From NCBI RefSeq assembly GCF_044373315.1, contig NZ_JBILQK010000001.1, forward strand, positions 86,730 to 150,729: DNA of 64,000 nt. The letters are read 5' to 3'. Positions 42,846 through 52,678 of the stretch are shown piece after piece. The translations under genes were made by a program, and so were the position numbers. A model generated the notes under the pieces. That model was not told the DNA's origin and searched no databases. It worked only from the letters and a program-made list of their open reading frames with translations. The stretch comes from JACDQM01 sp044373315 (lineage in GTDB: Bacteria; Pseudomonadota; Gammaproteobacteria; Burkholderiales; Burkholderiaceae_C). Each line of letters starts with the position of its first letter. The stretch's first letter is position 1.

Positions 42846-45401
42846 ATGCCTGCCCCTACTGCACTCAAGATCGCCGCGCGCCGCCTGTTGCTGCCAGCCG
42901 AGCGCGTCGTCGCGGGATGGTGGCGCCGCCAATCGCCGGCACGCCAGGACCGCTTCGCCACCCTGGGGCCGCTGATCTCGGTGATGCTGTTCCTGGCCGC
43001 CATCATTTCGGCCTTCTGGTACCTGCGCAACGAGGAAATCGAACGCGAGAGCGAGGCCGTCAAGCGCGATACCGAGATTGCCCAGCAGCAGATCCGGCTG
43101 CGCCTGATCGAGAACCAGGAACAGCTGGTGCGCATCGCCCGGGAAATCGCCACCCGCACGCTGGATGCGCAGCAGTTCGCCGCCCAGGCCTCCGGTTTCG
43201 CACGCGATCGCCCCGAGATCACCCATGTGACCTGGCTGTCCAGCCGGCGCGAGCGCCGCGCCAGCGTCAGCGCCGCCGGCTACCAGGCCGACACCTTGAT
43301 GAGCTTTGACGGCCGCGACCCGTCGATGCCGGTGGCCGACCAGCACAGCCCGGTCGAGCTGGCGTTCCAGACCGCGCGCGAGCGCCGCCAACCCGTCTAC
43401 TCGACCGCCTTCGCCGACGCGAACAACCTGACCGTGTTCCAGGTGCAGGTTCCGCTGCTGGACCGTGGCGCCTTCTCGGGCGTGCTGATCGCCGAGTACT
43501 CGGTGGAAGCGCTGCTGCGCTACTACGTGCCCACCGAGGTGGCCGTGCGCCACCCGGTCGCGGTGCTCGACACCGGCGAGCAATGGGTGGCCAGCACCGT
43601 CACGCCGATGCCAGGCCAGCGCATGCAGCGCGCCTCCATCCTGCATGAGGTCCCGCTGGCGCCGGCGCTCAACGGCCTGCTCTTGCGCGGCCAGGGCTAC
43701 CGCACCTCGATCGGCCTGATCAGCAACACCTTGTTCTGGATGGTGGTGGCGCTTTCGGTGCTGACCGTGTGGATGCTGCTGGGCACCTGGAAGCACATGC
43801 GCCGCCGCCTGCAGATCCAGACGGCCTTGTCCAACGAGACCAACTTCCGGCGCGCGATGGAGAACTCCATGCTGACCGGCATGCGGGCCATGGACATGGA
43901 CTCGCGCATCTCCTATGTGAACCCGGCGTTCTGCGCGATGACCGGCTTCTCGGAAGCTGAGCTGATCGGCCGCAAGCCGCCCTTCCCCTACTGGCCACCC
44001 GACCGCTACGAAGAGAACTCCCGGCTGCTGCAGCAGGAGATCCAGGGCCGCAGCCCGGCCGGCGGTGCCGAGGTGAAGGTGATGCGCAAGGACGGCTCGC
44101 TCTTCGATGCCCGCATGTATGTCTCGCCGCTGATCGACCCCAAGGGCAAGCAGAACGGCTGGATGACCTCGATGACCAACATCACCGAGGCCAAGCGCGT
44201 GCGCGACCAGCTGAGCGCCTCGCACGAGCGCTTCACCACGGTGCTGGAAGGCCTGGACGCGGCCGTGTCGGTGCTGTCTGTGCAGCAGGGGGAGTTGCTG
44301 TTCGCCAACCGCAGCTACCGCCTGTGGTTCGGCGCCGACCCCAAGGGCCATGCGATGCTGGCAGGCAACCAGCTGGGCCAGGCCAAACGGGAGAACGAGC
44401 TCGACGAAGATGTGGACGACTACTCCGGCCTGGCCGCCCAGCAGCTCACCGAGCTGGGCTCGGACCCCAAGGAGGTCTACATCGAGACCCTGGAGATGTG
44501 GTTCGATGTGCGGGCCCGCTATCTGCAATGGACCGACGGCCGCCTGGCCCAGATGCTGATCGCCACCGACATCACCGCAAGACGCCACGCGGAAGCGCTA
44601 GCGGCCCAGCAGGCCGAGAAGGCCCAGGTCACCAGCCGCCTGATGACCATGGGCGAGATGGCGTCCAGCGTGGCGCATGAGCTGAACCAGCCGCTGACCG
44701 CGATCACCAACTACTGCAACGGCATGGTCTCGCGCGTGCGCAACGACGCCATCAAGAAGGACGACCTGCTGGCCGCGCTGGAGAAGACCGCCAAGCAGGC
44801 GCAGCGTGCCGGTCAGATCATCCACCGCATCCGCAACTTCGTGAAGCGCAGCGAGCCGCAGCGCCAGCCCTCCAGCGCGCACGCGATCATCGAGGACGCC
44901 GTCGAGCTGGCCGGCATCGAGCTGCGACGCCGCAGCATCGCGATCCACACCTATGTGGCACAGCGCCTGCCGATGCTGGTGGTCGACCCCATCCTGATCG
45001 AGCAAGTGGTGCTGAACCTGCTGAAGAACGCCGCTGAGGCGATAGACAACGCCGGTCTGCCTGTTTCGCGCCGCCACATCGAATTGCGTGTCGTGCCCAA
45101 GCACACTGCCGAGCTCGGTGGCCATGTCGAGTTCTCGGTCACCGACATGGGGCCCGGTTTGCCCGAAGAGGTGATCGCGCGCATGTACGAGGCCTTCTTC
45201 TCCACCAAGGCCGATGGCATGGGCATCGGCCTAGGGTTATGCCGGTCCATCGTGGAGTCGCACCAGGGCCGGATACGGGCCGAGAATCTATACAATGGCC
45301 AGACCATCGTGGGGTGCCGCTTCGCCTTCACAATCCCGGTGGACATTCCCCGCCCCGACTCATCCTCGGGTAACTCGATGAACACAGCTGCGACACCATG
45401 A
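42846..45401 (+). CDS. PAS-containing sensor histidine kinase (FixL/DctS-like)
   Basis: An 851-residue membrane kinase: helix 40-60, periplasmic sensor domain about 61-290, second helix about 292-314, two PAS domains (about 325-445 and 455-580), HisKA with His611 (SSVAHELNQPLTAI) and an HATPase domain with N box (NLLKNAAEA) and G1/G2 (DMGPGLP, GIGLGLC). It should phosphorylate the FixJ-type regulator encoded next, with which it overlaps by 4 bp. The signal is unknown; divergence from aceE suggests a link to pyruvate or carbon status. Confidence 0.93.
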   Translation: MPAPTALKIAARRLLLPAERVVAGWWRRQSPARQDRFATLGPLISVMLFLAAIISAFWYLRNEEIERESEAVKRDTEIAQQQIRLRLIENQEQLVRIAREIATRTLDAQQFAAQASGFARDRPEITHVTWLSSRRERRASVSAAGYQADTLMSFDGRDPSMPVADQHSPVELAFQTARERRQPVYSTAFADANNLTVFQVQVPLLDRGAFSGVLIAEYSVEALLRYYVPTEVAVRHPVAVLDTGEQWVASTVTPMPGQRMQRASILHEVPLAPALNGLLLRGQGYRTSIGLISNTLFWMVVALSVLTVWMLLGTWKHMRRRLQIQTALSNETNFRRAMENSMLTGMRAMDMDSRISYVNPAFCAMTGFSEAELIGRKPPFPYWPPDRYEENSRLLQQEIQGRSPAGGAEVKVMRKDGSLFDARMYVSPLIDPKGKQNGWMTSMTNITEAKRVRDQLSASHERFTTVLEGLDAAVSVLSVQQGELLFANRSYRLWFGADPKGHAMLAGNQLGQAKRENELDEDVDDYSGLAAQQLTELGSDPKEVYIETLEMWFDVRARYLQWTDGRLAQMLIATDITARRHAEALAAQQAEKAQVTSRLMTMGEMASSVAHELNQPLTAITNYCNGMVSRVRNDAIKKDDLLAALEKTAKQAQRAGQIIHRIRNFVKRSEPQRQPSSAHAIIEDAVELAGIELRRRSIAIHTYVAQRLPMLVVDPILIEQVVLNLLKNAAEAIDNAGLPVSRRHIELRVVPKHTAELGGHVEFSVTDMGPGLPEEVIARMYEAFFSTKADGMGIGLGLCRSIVESHQGRIRAENLYNGQTIVGCRFAFTIPVDIPRPDSSSGNSMNTAATP

Positions 45402-46021
45402 GTCTGATTCCGAAAAAGGGCAATGTTTACGTCGTCGACGATGACGAGGCCGTGCGTGATTCGCTGCAGTGGCTGCTTGAAGGCAAGGACTACCGAGTCA
45501 AGTGCTTTGATTCGGCCGAGAGCTTCCTGTCCCGCTACGACCCCCGCGAAGTGGCCTGCCTGATCGCCGACATCCGCATGGAAGGCATGAGCGGCCTTGA
45601 GTTGCAAGACCGCCTGATCGAGCGCCGCAGCCCGCTGCCGGTGGTCTTCATCACCGGCCATGGCGATGTGCCGATGGCGGTGCAGACCATGAAGAAGGGC
45701 GCGATGGATTTCATCGAGAAGCCCTTCAAGGAAGACGAACTGCTGGCCCTGGTCGAGCGCATGCTGGATCAGGCCCGCAATGCCTTCTCCACCCACCAGG
45801 AAGCCGCCAGCCGCGACGCCCTGCTGTCGCGCCTGACCACGCGCGAAGCCCAGGTGCTGGAGCGCATCGTGGCCGGCCGCCTGAACAAGCAGATCGCCGA
45901 TGACCTGGGCATCAGCATCAAGACGGTGGAGGCGCACCGCGCCAACATCATGGAAAAGCTCAACGCCAACACCGTGGCCGATCTGCTGAAGATTGCACTC
46001 GGCGCTCCGGCCAAGGTCTGA
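45398..46021 (+). CDS. FixJ/DctR-type response regulator with LuxR helix-turn-helix
   Basis: A 207-residue regulator. The receiver has Asp58 (IADIRM) and the switch Lys in FIEKPF. The C-terminal LuxR/FixJ-type helix-turn-helix reads LTTREAQVLERIVAGRLNKQIADDLGISIKTVEAHRANIMEKL. The ATGA overlap with the kinase makes them a cognate pair. A strong terminator follows 20 bp after the stop. Targets are unknown; the divergent aceE operon is the nearest candidate. Confidence 0.93.
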   Translation: MSLIPKKGNVYVVDDDEAVRDSLQWLLEGKDYRVKCFDSAESFLSRYDPREVACLIADIRMEGMSGLELQDRLIERRSPLPVVFITGHGDVPMAVQTMKKGAMDFIEKPFKEDELLALVERMLDQARNAFSTHQEAASRDALLSRLTTREAQVLERIVAGRLNKQIADDLGISIKTVEAHRANIMEKLNANTVADLLKIALGAPAKV

Positions 46022-46040
46022 GCACCCTACATCACCCGAC

Positions 46041-46070
46041 GAGGCCGCTACCCAGCGGCCTCTTGTCTTT
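46041..46070 (+). terminator. Intrinsic terminator after the two-component operon
   Basis: GAGGCCGCT at 46041-46049 pairs perfectly with 46054-46062 over a 4-base loop and is followed by TTGTCTTT. It ends the kinase-regulator transcript and separates it from folD. Confidence 0.82.
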
Positions 46071-46143
46071 GGTCTTGGCATCAAGTAGCCAAGAGACATT
46101 AGCCTCGTCGACGCGGCCCGAGGCTTGTTTTCAGGAGTACCGC

Positions 46144-47004
46144 ATGACTGCACAACTGATCGACGGCAACGCCCTTTCCAAGCAAATCCGCGCCGAAGTC
46201 GCGCAACGCGCCGCGGCGCTGACGGCCAAGGGCAGCAAGCCCGGACTGGCGGTGATTCTGGTGGGCGACAACCCGGCCAGCGCCGTCTATGTGCGCAACA
46301 AGATCAAGGCCTGCGAAGACTACGGCCTGCGCTCGGTGTTCGAGAAGTACGAGGCCAGCCTTGAGGAGTCAGCGCTGCTGGCCCGCATCGCCGCACTCAA
46401 CAGCGATCCGAGCATCCACGGCATCCTGGTGCAGATGCCGCTGCCGGCGCACATCGACTCGCACAAGGTCATCGAGGCGATCTCGCCGGCCAAGGATGTG
46501 GACGGCTACTCGGTGCTGTCCGCCGGTGAAACCCTGACCGGCCTGCCGGGCTTCCGTCCCTGCACACCCTACGGCTGCATGAAGCTGATCGAAAGCACCG
46601 GCGTGTCGCTGAAAGGCAAGCACGCGGTCGTGATCGGCCGCAGCAACACCGTCGGCAAACCGATGGCCCTGATGCTGCTGCAGGCCAATGCCACCGTCAC
46701 CATCTGCCACAGCGCCACGCCGGATCTGGGGCTCTACACGCGCCAGGCCGATGTCGTGGTGGCCGCTGTGGGCCGGCGCAATGTGCTGACGGCCGATATG
46801 GTCAAGCCCGGCGCCATCGTGATCGACGTCGGCATGAATCGCAACGATGAAGGCAAACTCTGCGGCGACGTCGACTTCGACGGTGTCAAGGACGTGGCCG
46901 GCTGGATCACGCCGGTGCCCGGCGGTGTCGGCCCGATGACCATCACCATGCTGCTGGTCAACACACTGGAGTCGGCCGAACGCGTGGCCGCCGCAAACGC
47001 CTGA
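46144..47004 (+). CDS. folD: Methylenetetrahydrofolate dehydrogenase / cyclohydrolase
   Basis: A 286-residue bifunctional enzyme that oxidises 5,10-methylene-THF and hydrolyses the product to 10-formyl-THF with NADP+. The catalytic Tyr49 and Lys53 are in YVRNKIKACEDYGL, and the signatures VGRSNTVGKPMALMLL and TPVPGGVGPMT are present. The ATG at 46144 has an AGGAG ribosome site; the longer frame starts inside the terminator. It is followed by prlC with 22 bp between. Confidence 0.97.
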   Translation: MTAQLIDGNALSKQIRAEVAQRAAALTAKGSKPGLAVILVGDNPASAVYVRNKIKACEDYGLRSVFEKYEASLEESALLARIAALNSDPSIHGILVQMPLPAHIDSHKVIEAISPAKDVDGYSVLSAGETLTGLPGFRPCTPYGCMKLIESTGVSLKGKHAVVIGRSNTVGKPMALMLLQANATVTICHSATPDLGLYTRQADVVVAAVGRRNVLTADMVKPGAIVIDVGMNRNDEGKLCGDVDFDGVKDVAGWITPVPGGVGPMTITMLLVNTLESAERVAAANA

Positions 47005-47026
47005 GAACGAAAGCCGAGGAGACCGC

Positions 47027-49039
47027 ATGACCAACCCCCTGCTCAGCACCGCCGCGCTGCCGGCCTTTGCCCAGATCAAGCCCGAGCACATCGGCCCCGC
47101 CATCAGCGAACTGCTGCAGGAAGCCCGCGCCGCACTGGCCCAGGCCACCGATGAAGCCACGCCAGCGGATTACGACACGCTGGCCCGGGTGCTGAGCGTC
47201 GCCACCGAGCGCCTGGGTGCGGCCTGGGGCGCGATCGGCCATCTGAATGCCGTGGCCAACACGCCCGAGCTGCGCGAGGCCTACAACGCCATGCTGCCGG
47301 CCGTCACCGAGTTCTACACCCAGCTCGGCGCCGACGAGAAGCTCTACGCCAAGTACAAGGCCATCAATGCCGGCGCTAGCGCGCTGAGCCCGGCGCGCCA
47401 GCGCGCGCTGCAGCTGTGGATCCGCGACTTCGTGCTCTCCGGCGCTGAACTGCAGGGCGCGGCACGCGAGCGTTTCGCCGCCATCCAGGAACAGAGCGCC
47501 GAGCTGGGCCAGAAGTTCAGCGAGCATGTGATGGATGCCACCGACGGCTTTGCGCTCTATGTCAGCGCCGAGCAGCTGGCCGGTGTGCCGGCCGATGTGG
47601 TGGCTCAGGCCCGCGCCACGGCCGAGGCCGAAGGCAAGGACGGCCACAAGCTGACGCTGCACTACCCCTGCTACGGCCCGGTGATGCAGTACGCCGACGA
47701 TCGCACGCTGCGCCAGACCCTGTACCGCGCCTATGTCACCCGCGCCAGCGAGTTCGGCCCGCCCGAGCTGGACAACAGCGCGCTGATGCAGCAGCTGCTG
47801 ATGCTGCGCCAGGAAGAAGCGCAGCTGCTGGGCTATCCCAGCTTTGCCGAAGTCTCGCTGGCCGCCAAGATGGCCGATTCGCCCGCCCAGGTGCTGGGCT
47901 TCCTGCGCGATCTGGCCGCCAAGGCGCGCCCCTTTGCCGAACGCGACCTGAGTGAGCTGCGCGAATTCGCCGCCAGCAGCCTGGGCCTGAGCGATCTGCA
48001 GGCCTGGGATATCGCCTATGTGTCCGAGAAACTGAAGGAGGCTCGCTATGCCTTCAGCGACCAGGAAGTGCGCCAGTACCTGACGGTGCCGCGCGTGCTG
48101 GCCGGCCTGTTCGACATCATCCAGCGCCTGTTCAAGGTCACCATCACCGAAGCCCAGGCCGAGGTCTGGCACGACAGCGTGCGCTTCTACGAGCTGCAGC
48201 GCGACGGCCAACTCGTCGGCCAGTTCTACCTCGATCTGTACGCGCGTCCGGGCAAGCGCCCCGGCGCCTGGATGGACGAGGTGCGCAGCCGCTGGCTGCG
48301 GCCGGGCGGCCAGCAGCAGACGCCGGTGGCGCAGCTGGTGTGCAATTTCTCGTCCCCCAGCGCCGACAAGCCCGCGCTGTTGACACACGACGACGTCACC
48401 ACGCTCTTCCACGAATTCGGCCATGGCCTGCACCACCTGCTGACGCAAGTGAACGAGCTGGGCGTCTCCGGCATCTCCGGTGTCGAGTGGGATGCGGTGG
48501 AGCTGCCCAGCCAGTTCATGGAGAACTTCTGCTGGGAATGGGAAGTGCTGCAGCAGCTCTCCAGCCATGTCGACAGCGGCGCGCCGCTGCCGCGCGCCCT
48601 GTTCGACAAGATGACCGCGGCCAAGAACTTCCAGGCCGGCCTGCAGACACTGCGCCAGCTGGAGTTCGCGCTGTTCGACATGCGCCTGCATGGCGAGCCC
48701 GGTGCTGAGGCCCGCGTGCAGGCCGTGATGGACGAGGTGCGCACCGAAATCTCGGTGGTGCCGCCGCCCGACTTCAACCGCTTCCAGCACAGCTTCTCGC
48801 ACATCTTCGCGGGCGGCTACTCGGCCGGTTATTACAGCTACAAGTGGGCTGAGGTGCTGTCCGCCGATGCTTGGAGCGCCTTCGAGGAAGAAGGCGTTTT
48901 CAACGCCGACACCGGCACCCGCTACCTGCAGAGCATCCTCGAGATGGGCGGCGCGCGCGAGGCGATGGAGAACTTCAAGGCCTTCCGCGGCCGCGAGCCC
49001 AAGATCGATGCCTTGCTGCGCCATCAAGGCATGAACTGA
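47027..49039 (+). CDS. prlC: Oligopeptidase A (M3 metallopeptidase)
   Basis: A 670-residue cytoplasmic zinc peptidase of the thimet oligopeptidase family, with HEFGH at 462-466 (FHEFGHGLHHLL) and the downstream zinc-ligand Glu in GVEWDAVELPSQFMENF. It degrades oligopeptides such as cleaved signal peptides. A strong GAGGAGA ribosome site precedes the ATG. It probably shares a transcript with folD. Confidence 0.97.
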   Translation: MTNPLLSTAALPAFAQIKPEHIGPAISELLQEARAALAQATDEATPADYDTLARVLSVATERLGAAWGAIGHLNAVANTPELREAYNAMLPAVTEFYTQLGADEKLYAKYKAINAGASALSPARQRALQLWIRDFVLSGAELQGAARERFAAIQEQSAELGQKFSEHVMDATDGFALYVSAEQLAGVPADVVAQARATAEAEGKDGHKLTLHYPCYGPVMQYADDRTLRQTLYRAYVTRASEFGPPELDNSALMQQLLMLRQEEAQLLGYPSFAEVSLAAKMADSPAQVLGFLRDLAAKARPFAERDLSELREFAASSLGLSDLQAWDIAYVSEKLKEARYAFSDQEVRQYLTVPRVLAGLFDIIQRLFKVTITEAQAEVWHDSVRFYELQRDGQLVGQFYLDLYARPGKRPGAWMDEVRSRWLRPGGQQQTPVAQLVCNFSSPSADKPALLTHDDVTTLFHEFGHGLHHLLTQVNELGVSGISGVEWDAVELPSQFMENFCWEWEVLQQLSSHVDSGAPLPRALFDKMTAAKNFQAGLQTLRQLEFALFDMRLHGEPGAEARVQAVMDEVRTEISVVPPPDFNRFQHSFSHIFAGGYSAGYYSYKWAEVLSADAWSAFEEEGVFNADTGTRYLQSILEMGGAREAMENFKAFRGREPKIDALLRHQGMN

Positions 49040-49060
49040 CGCCGCAAGCACCTGCCCGCC

Positions 49061-50791
49061 ATGCCGCAGCAGCCCAGCCCCGCCGCACCGACGCCCGCCC
49101 CGGTTGCGGCGCCGCGCTGGCGGCCCAGCGCTTCGGTCTGGGTCTTCGCAGCGCTGCTCTTGCTGCTGGCCTGGATTGCCGTTATCGCCATCCTGGCGTT
49201 TGAACGACGCGACGAACTGGCCTCCGAGGTGCGGCAGAACCGCAACCTGGCACGCGCGCTGGCCGAGCAGACCCTGCGCGTGATTGCCACCACCGACCAG
49301 GCCATGCAGCGTGTGACAGACGCGCGCCTGTCAGGCAGCCTGACGCCGCAGGATCTGGTGCGCGCGGCCAATGAAACCGGCCTGGCGCCGCAGATCCTGG
49401 TGCAGCTTTCGCTGGTCGATGCGACCGGGCGCTTTCAGGGCAGCAACCTCGACCCGGATGGCAGCAAGACCGGTGCGGTGGACCTGTCGGACCGCGAACA
49501 TGTGCAGGCCCATCTGCGTGCCGACTCGGGCTTGGCCGGCGAACAGCTCTTCATCGGCAAGCCGGTGCTGGGCAAGGTCTCCGGACGCTGGACCATCCAG
49601 CTCTCGCGCGCGATCCGCAACGCGCAGGGCGTGGCGCAAGGTGTGGTGGTGGCCTCGCTGGACCCGAGCTATTTCGAAGAGGTCTACAAGCGCGTCGATC
49701 TCGGGGTCGATGGCGGCGTGGCCCTGATCGGCCGCGACCTCAATATCCGCGCCCTTGTGATCGGCGGCAAGAGCGGCAATCTGGGCGCGCAGCTGCCGCC
49801 CGACGCCCCCTTCACGCAGCACATCGAGCGCAGCGAAGGCGATTTCGCCGCCGTCAGCGCTTACGACCATGTGGCGCGCCTCAATGCCTTCCGGCGCGTG
49901 GCCGACTACCCGCTGTTCGTGCTGGTCAGCAGCGCCGAAGCCGAGGCGCTGCAAGACTGGCGCGCCACCCGCAACAGCCTGATCGCGATGGCCCTGCTGC
50001 TGAGCGCCGCGGTGCTGACTGCAGCCTCCATCTTCCTCAACAGCCTGCGCCGGCTGGAGGGCAGCAACGAGGCCTTGCGCATCAGCGAGGCGCAGGCCCA
50101 GGCCGCCAGCCAGGCCAAGAGTGAATTCCTGGCCGCCATCTCGCATGAGCTGCGCACGCCGCTGACCAGCATCCGCGGCTTTGCCGAGCTGATGGAGCGC
50201 CGCCTGCCCGACGAGAGGTACCGCGAGTCAGCCGGCCTGATCCGCAAAGGCGCCGAGCACCTCAACCACCTGCTCACCGAAATCCTGGATCTGGCCAAGG
50301 TCGAGGCCGGTGCGATGGCGATGAACGCCGAGACGGTGGAGCTGGCACCCTTGCTTTCGGGAACGCTGGACTTCTTCATCCTCAGCGCGCAGGCCAAGGG
50401 GCTGAAGCTCAGCGGCGAGCTCGCGCCCGACGTGCCCAGCCATGTGGTCTGCGACGGCCTGCGGCTCAAGCAGATTCTCAACAACCTGCTGTCCAACGCG
50501 ATCAAGTTCACCGAGAGCGGCGAGGTCAAGGTGGCCATCTGGTGCGCGGACGAAGCGCTGCTGGTGCGTGTCAGCGACACCGGTCCGGGCATCGCGCCCG
50601 AGAAACAGGCGCTGATCTTCGAGAAGTTCCGCCAGGGCGATGCGAAGGTCAGCACCCAGCATGGCGGCACCGGCCTGGGCTTGGCCTTGTCCAAGGCCCT
50701 GGCCGAGCTGATGCAGGGCGAGCTGACGCTGGAGTCCCGCATTGGCGAGGGCTCCAGCTTCACGCTGCGCCTGCCGCTGCAACGCCGCTGA
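49061..50791 (+). CDS. Membrane sensor histidine kinase with periplasmic sensor
   Basis: A 576-residue kinase: Pro/Ala-rich N-terminus, helix about 28-48, dCache-like periplasmic domain about 49-305, helix about 308-330, a short linker, HisKA with His362 (ISHELRTPLTS), and HATPase with NLLSNAIKF, DTGPGIAP and GTGLGLA. No receiver or regulator is adjacent, so it is an orphan kinase, possibly part of a phosphorelay. It lies 21 bp after prlC, without a clear ribosome site. Confidence 0.92.
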   Translation: MPQQPSPAAPTPAPVAAPRWRPSASVWVFAALLLLLAWIAVIAILAFERRDELASEVRQNRNLARALAEQTLRVIATTDQAMQRVTDARLSGSLTPQDLVRAANETGLAPQILVQLSLVDATGRFQGSNLDPDGSKTGAVDLSDREHVQAHLRADSGLAGEQLFIGKPVLGKVSGRWTIQLSRAIRNAQGVAQGVVVASLDPSYFEEVYKRVDLGVDGGVALIGRDLNIRALVIGGKSGNLGAQLPPDAPFTQHIERSEGDFAAVSAYDHVARLNAFRRVADYPLFVLVSSAEAEALQDWRATRNSLIAMALLLSAAVLTAASIFLNSLRRLEGSNEALRISEAQAQAASQAKSEFLAAISHELRTPLTSIRGFAELMERRLPDERYRESAGLIRKGAEHLNHLLTEILDLAKVEAGAMAMNAETVELAPLLSGTLDFFILSAQAKGLKLSGELAPDVPSHVVCDGLRLKQILNNLLSNAIKFTESGEVKVAIWCADEALLVRVSDTGPGIAPEKQALIFEKFRQGDAKVSTQHGGTGLGLALSKALAELMQGELTLESRIGEGSSFTLRLPLQRR

Positions 50792-50908
50792 GGCCGGTGG
50801 GCCGGCCCGCCGTTACAGCCATCAAGAGCGGCAAGCGCCTGGCCTTGACGCCTGCTTCACAAAGGGATTTCTAGACTGGGGCCCACCCTCAGATGCTGGA
50901 GATTCCCC

Positions 50909-51970
50909 ATGAAGCGAATGATCAAACACGCCCTCGCCGCCGGCCTGCTGGCGCTCAACAGCCTCGGCAGCGCCTGGGCCGCCGCTCCGGCGCCAAGCTC
51001 AGCGGACAAGGTGCTGATCGTCGTCAGCAGCGAGGGCCGCGACCAGGGCAAGACCCGGCCCGGCTTCGAGATGGACGAGTTCGCCCAGTCCTGGCTGATG
51101 CTGCGCGCCAACGGCATGGCGGTGGATGTGGCCAGCCCGGCCGGCGGCCCGGTCGAGGCCGACCGCTACAACCCCAAGCATGACTACAACGCCCGCTTGC
51201 TCGCCGACACCGAGGCCCTGGCTGCGCTTCGCCAGACACGCGCCACGAGCGGGCTGAAGGCCAGCGAGTACCGGGCTGTGCTGATCATGGGCGGCAAGGG
51301 CGCCATGTTCGACCTGCCCAAGGACCCGGGTCTGCACCAGCTGCTGCGCGACATGCACAGCCAGGGCGCGGTGATCGCCGCCGTCTGCCACGGCCCGGCC
51401 GCGCTGGCCGAAGTGCGCCGCGCCGACGGCAAGCCCCTGGTCGAAGGCCGGCGCCTGACCGGTTTCAGCAACGAGGAGGAACAGGCCTTCGGCAAGACGT
51501 GGGTGGCCCAGTTTCCCTGGCTGCTGGAGGACAAGCTCAAGGCCCAGGGCGCTCGCTGGGAAGAGGCCTCGCTGATGATGCCCAAGGTGGTGGTTGACGG
51601 CCAGCTGATCACCGGTCAGAACCCCTACTCCACCACGGCGATGACCGAGGCCGTGCTGCGCGCCCTGGGTCGGGAGCCGGTCGCCCGACAGCCTTACAAG
51701 GATGAAGCCACGATGACCCTGGCCCAGCAATGGCTAGCAGGCGACGAGGCCGTGGAAGCGCAGCTGGCCGCCAAGCCCGAGGCATATCACACCGAGCTGC
51801 TCGCAGCCCTGGGCGTCTACCAGTTCAAGCAGGCCACCGATGACGCCACGCGGCGCCAGGCCCTGTCCCTGATGCGCCTTGCCGAGCCCCACTTCAAGCA
51901 CGAGATGCTGGGCAAGACCATGGCCGAAGCCAAGCAATCACTGGCTACCATCGTGCACCACAAGCCCTGA
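50909..51970 (+). CDS. Secreted DJ-1/PfpI-family protein
   Basis: A 353-residue protein: a signal peptide (1-25), a DJ-1/PfpI domain (about 33-240) with the nucleophile elbow AVCHGPAAL (Cys160), and a C-terminal helical extension (260-353). The fold includes glyoxalases, chaperones and amidases. An exported one with a long C-terminal extension is less usual. It is followed by a two-component pair 15 bp later, which suggests one unit. Confidence 0.85.
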   Translation: MKRMIKHALAAGLLALNSLGSAWAAAPAPSSADKVLIVVSSEGRDQGKTRPGFEMDEFAQSWLMLRANGMAVDVASPAGGPVEADRYNPKHDYNARLLADTEALAALRQTRATSGLKASEYRAVLIMGGKGAMFDLPKDPGLHQLLRDMHSQGAVIAAVCHGPAALAEVRRADGKPLVEGRRLTGFSNEEEQAFGKTWVAQFPWLLEDKLKAQGARWEEASLMMPKVVVDGQLITGQNPYSTTAMTEAVLRALGREPVARQPYKDEATMTLAQQWLAGDEAVEAQLAAKPEAYHTELLAALGVYQFKQATDDATRRQALSLMRLAEPHFKHEMLGKTMAEAKQSLATIVHHKP

Positions 51971-51985
51971 GCGCCCCCGCCCAGC

Positions 51986-52678
51986 ATGCCTGCGCCCGCC
52001 CTGCCTCCACGCCTCCTTGTCATCGAGGACCATGCGCCGCTGCGCGCGCAGATCGTGGCCCTGCTGCAGGGCGCGGGCTGGCGGGTCGAGGAAGCCAGTG
52101 ACGGCCGCCTTGGTCTGCAGCTGGCGCTGGAGCAACCGCCCGATGTGCTGTTGCTCGACCTGGGCCTGCCGGGCCTCGATGGGGTGGAGCTCTGCCGCCG
52201 CCTGCGCGAACAAGCGGACCGCCACATCCCCGTGCTGATGCTGACCGCCCGCGACGCGCTGGACGACAAGTGCCAAGGCTTTGGCGCCGGGGCGGACGAC
52301 TACTTGCTCAAGCCCTTTGCCGGAGAGGAGCTGCTGTGGCGCTGCCAGGCCCTGTCCAGACGCGGTGAGCTCGGTCGCAGCCCAGTGCTGGAGCGCGGGC
52401 CGCTGCGAATCGACCGGCGCAATGGCGAGCTGCGCATAGAGGGTCAAGTCTTGCCCGCCTTGCCGCGCCAGGCCTACCGCCTGCTGCTGGCCCTGGCCGA
52501 TGCCTGGCCGCGCACCGTTAGCCGCAGCGAGCTGCAGCAGTCGCTCTGGGCCGACGAGCCCCCCGAGTCCGATGCCTTGCGCAGCCACCTCTACACCTTG
52601 CGCCAGGGCCTGGGCGCGGCGCAGCAGCTGATCAAGACCGTGCATGGCGTGGGCCTGCGCCTGGAACTGCCCCAATGA
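51986..52678 (+). CDS. OmpR-family response regulator
   Basis: A 230-residue regulator with a receiver (Asp58 in LLLDLGLPG, Lys in LLKPF) and a winged-helix DNA-binding domain. Its ATGA overlap with the next gene couples it to its kinase. It follows the DJ-1 gene by 15 bp. Confidence 0.93.
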   Translation: MPAPALPPRLLVIEDHAPLRAQIVALLQGAGWRVEEASDGRLGLQLALEQPPDVLLLDLGLPGLDGVELCRRLREQADRHIPVLMLTARDALDDKCQGFGAGADDYLLKPFAGEELLWRCQALSRRGELGRSPVLERGPLRIDRRNGELRIEGQVLPALPRQAYRLLLALADAWPRTVSRSELQQSLWADEPPESDALRSHLYTLRQGLGAAQQLIKTVHGVGLRLELPQ

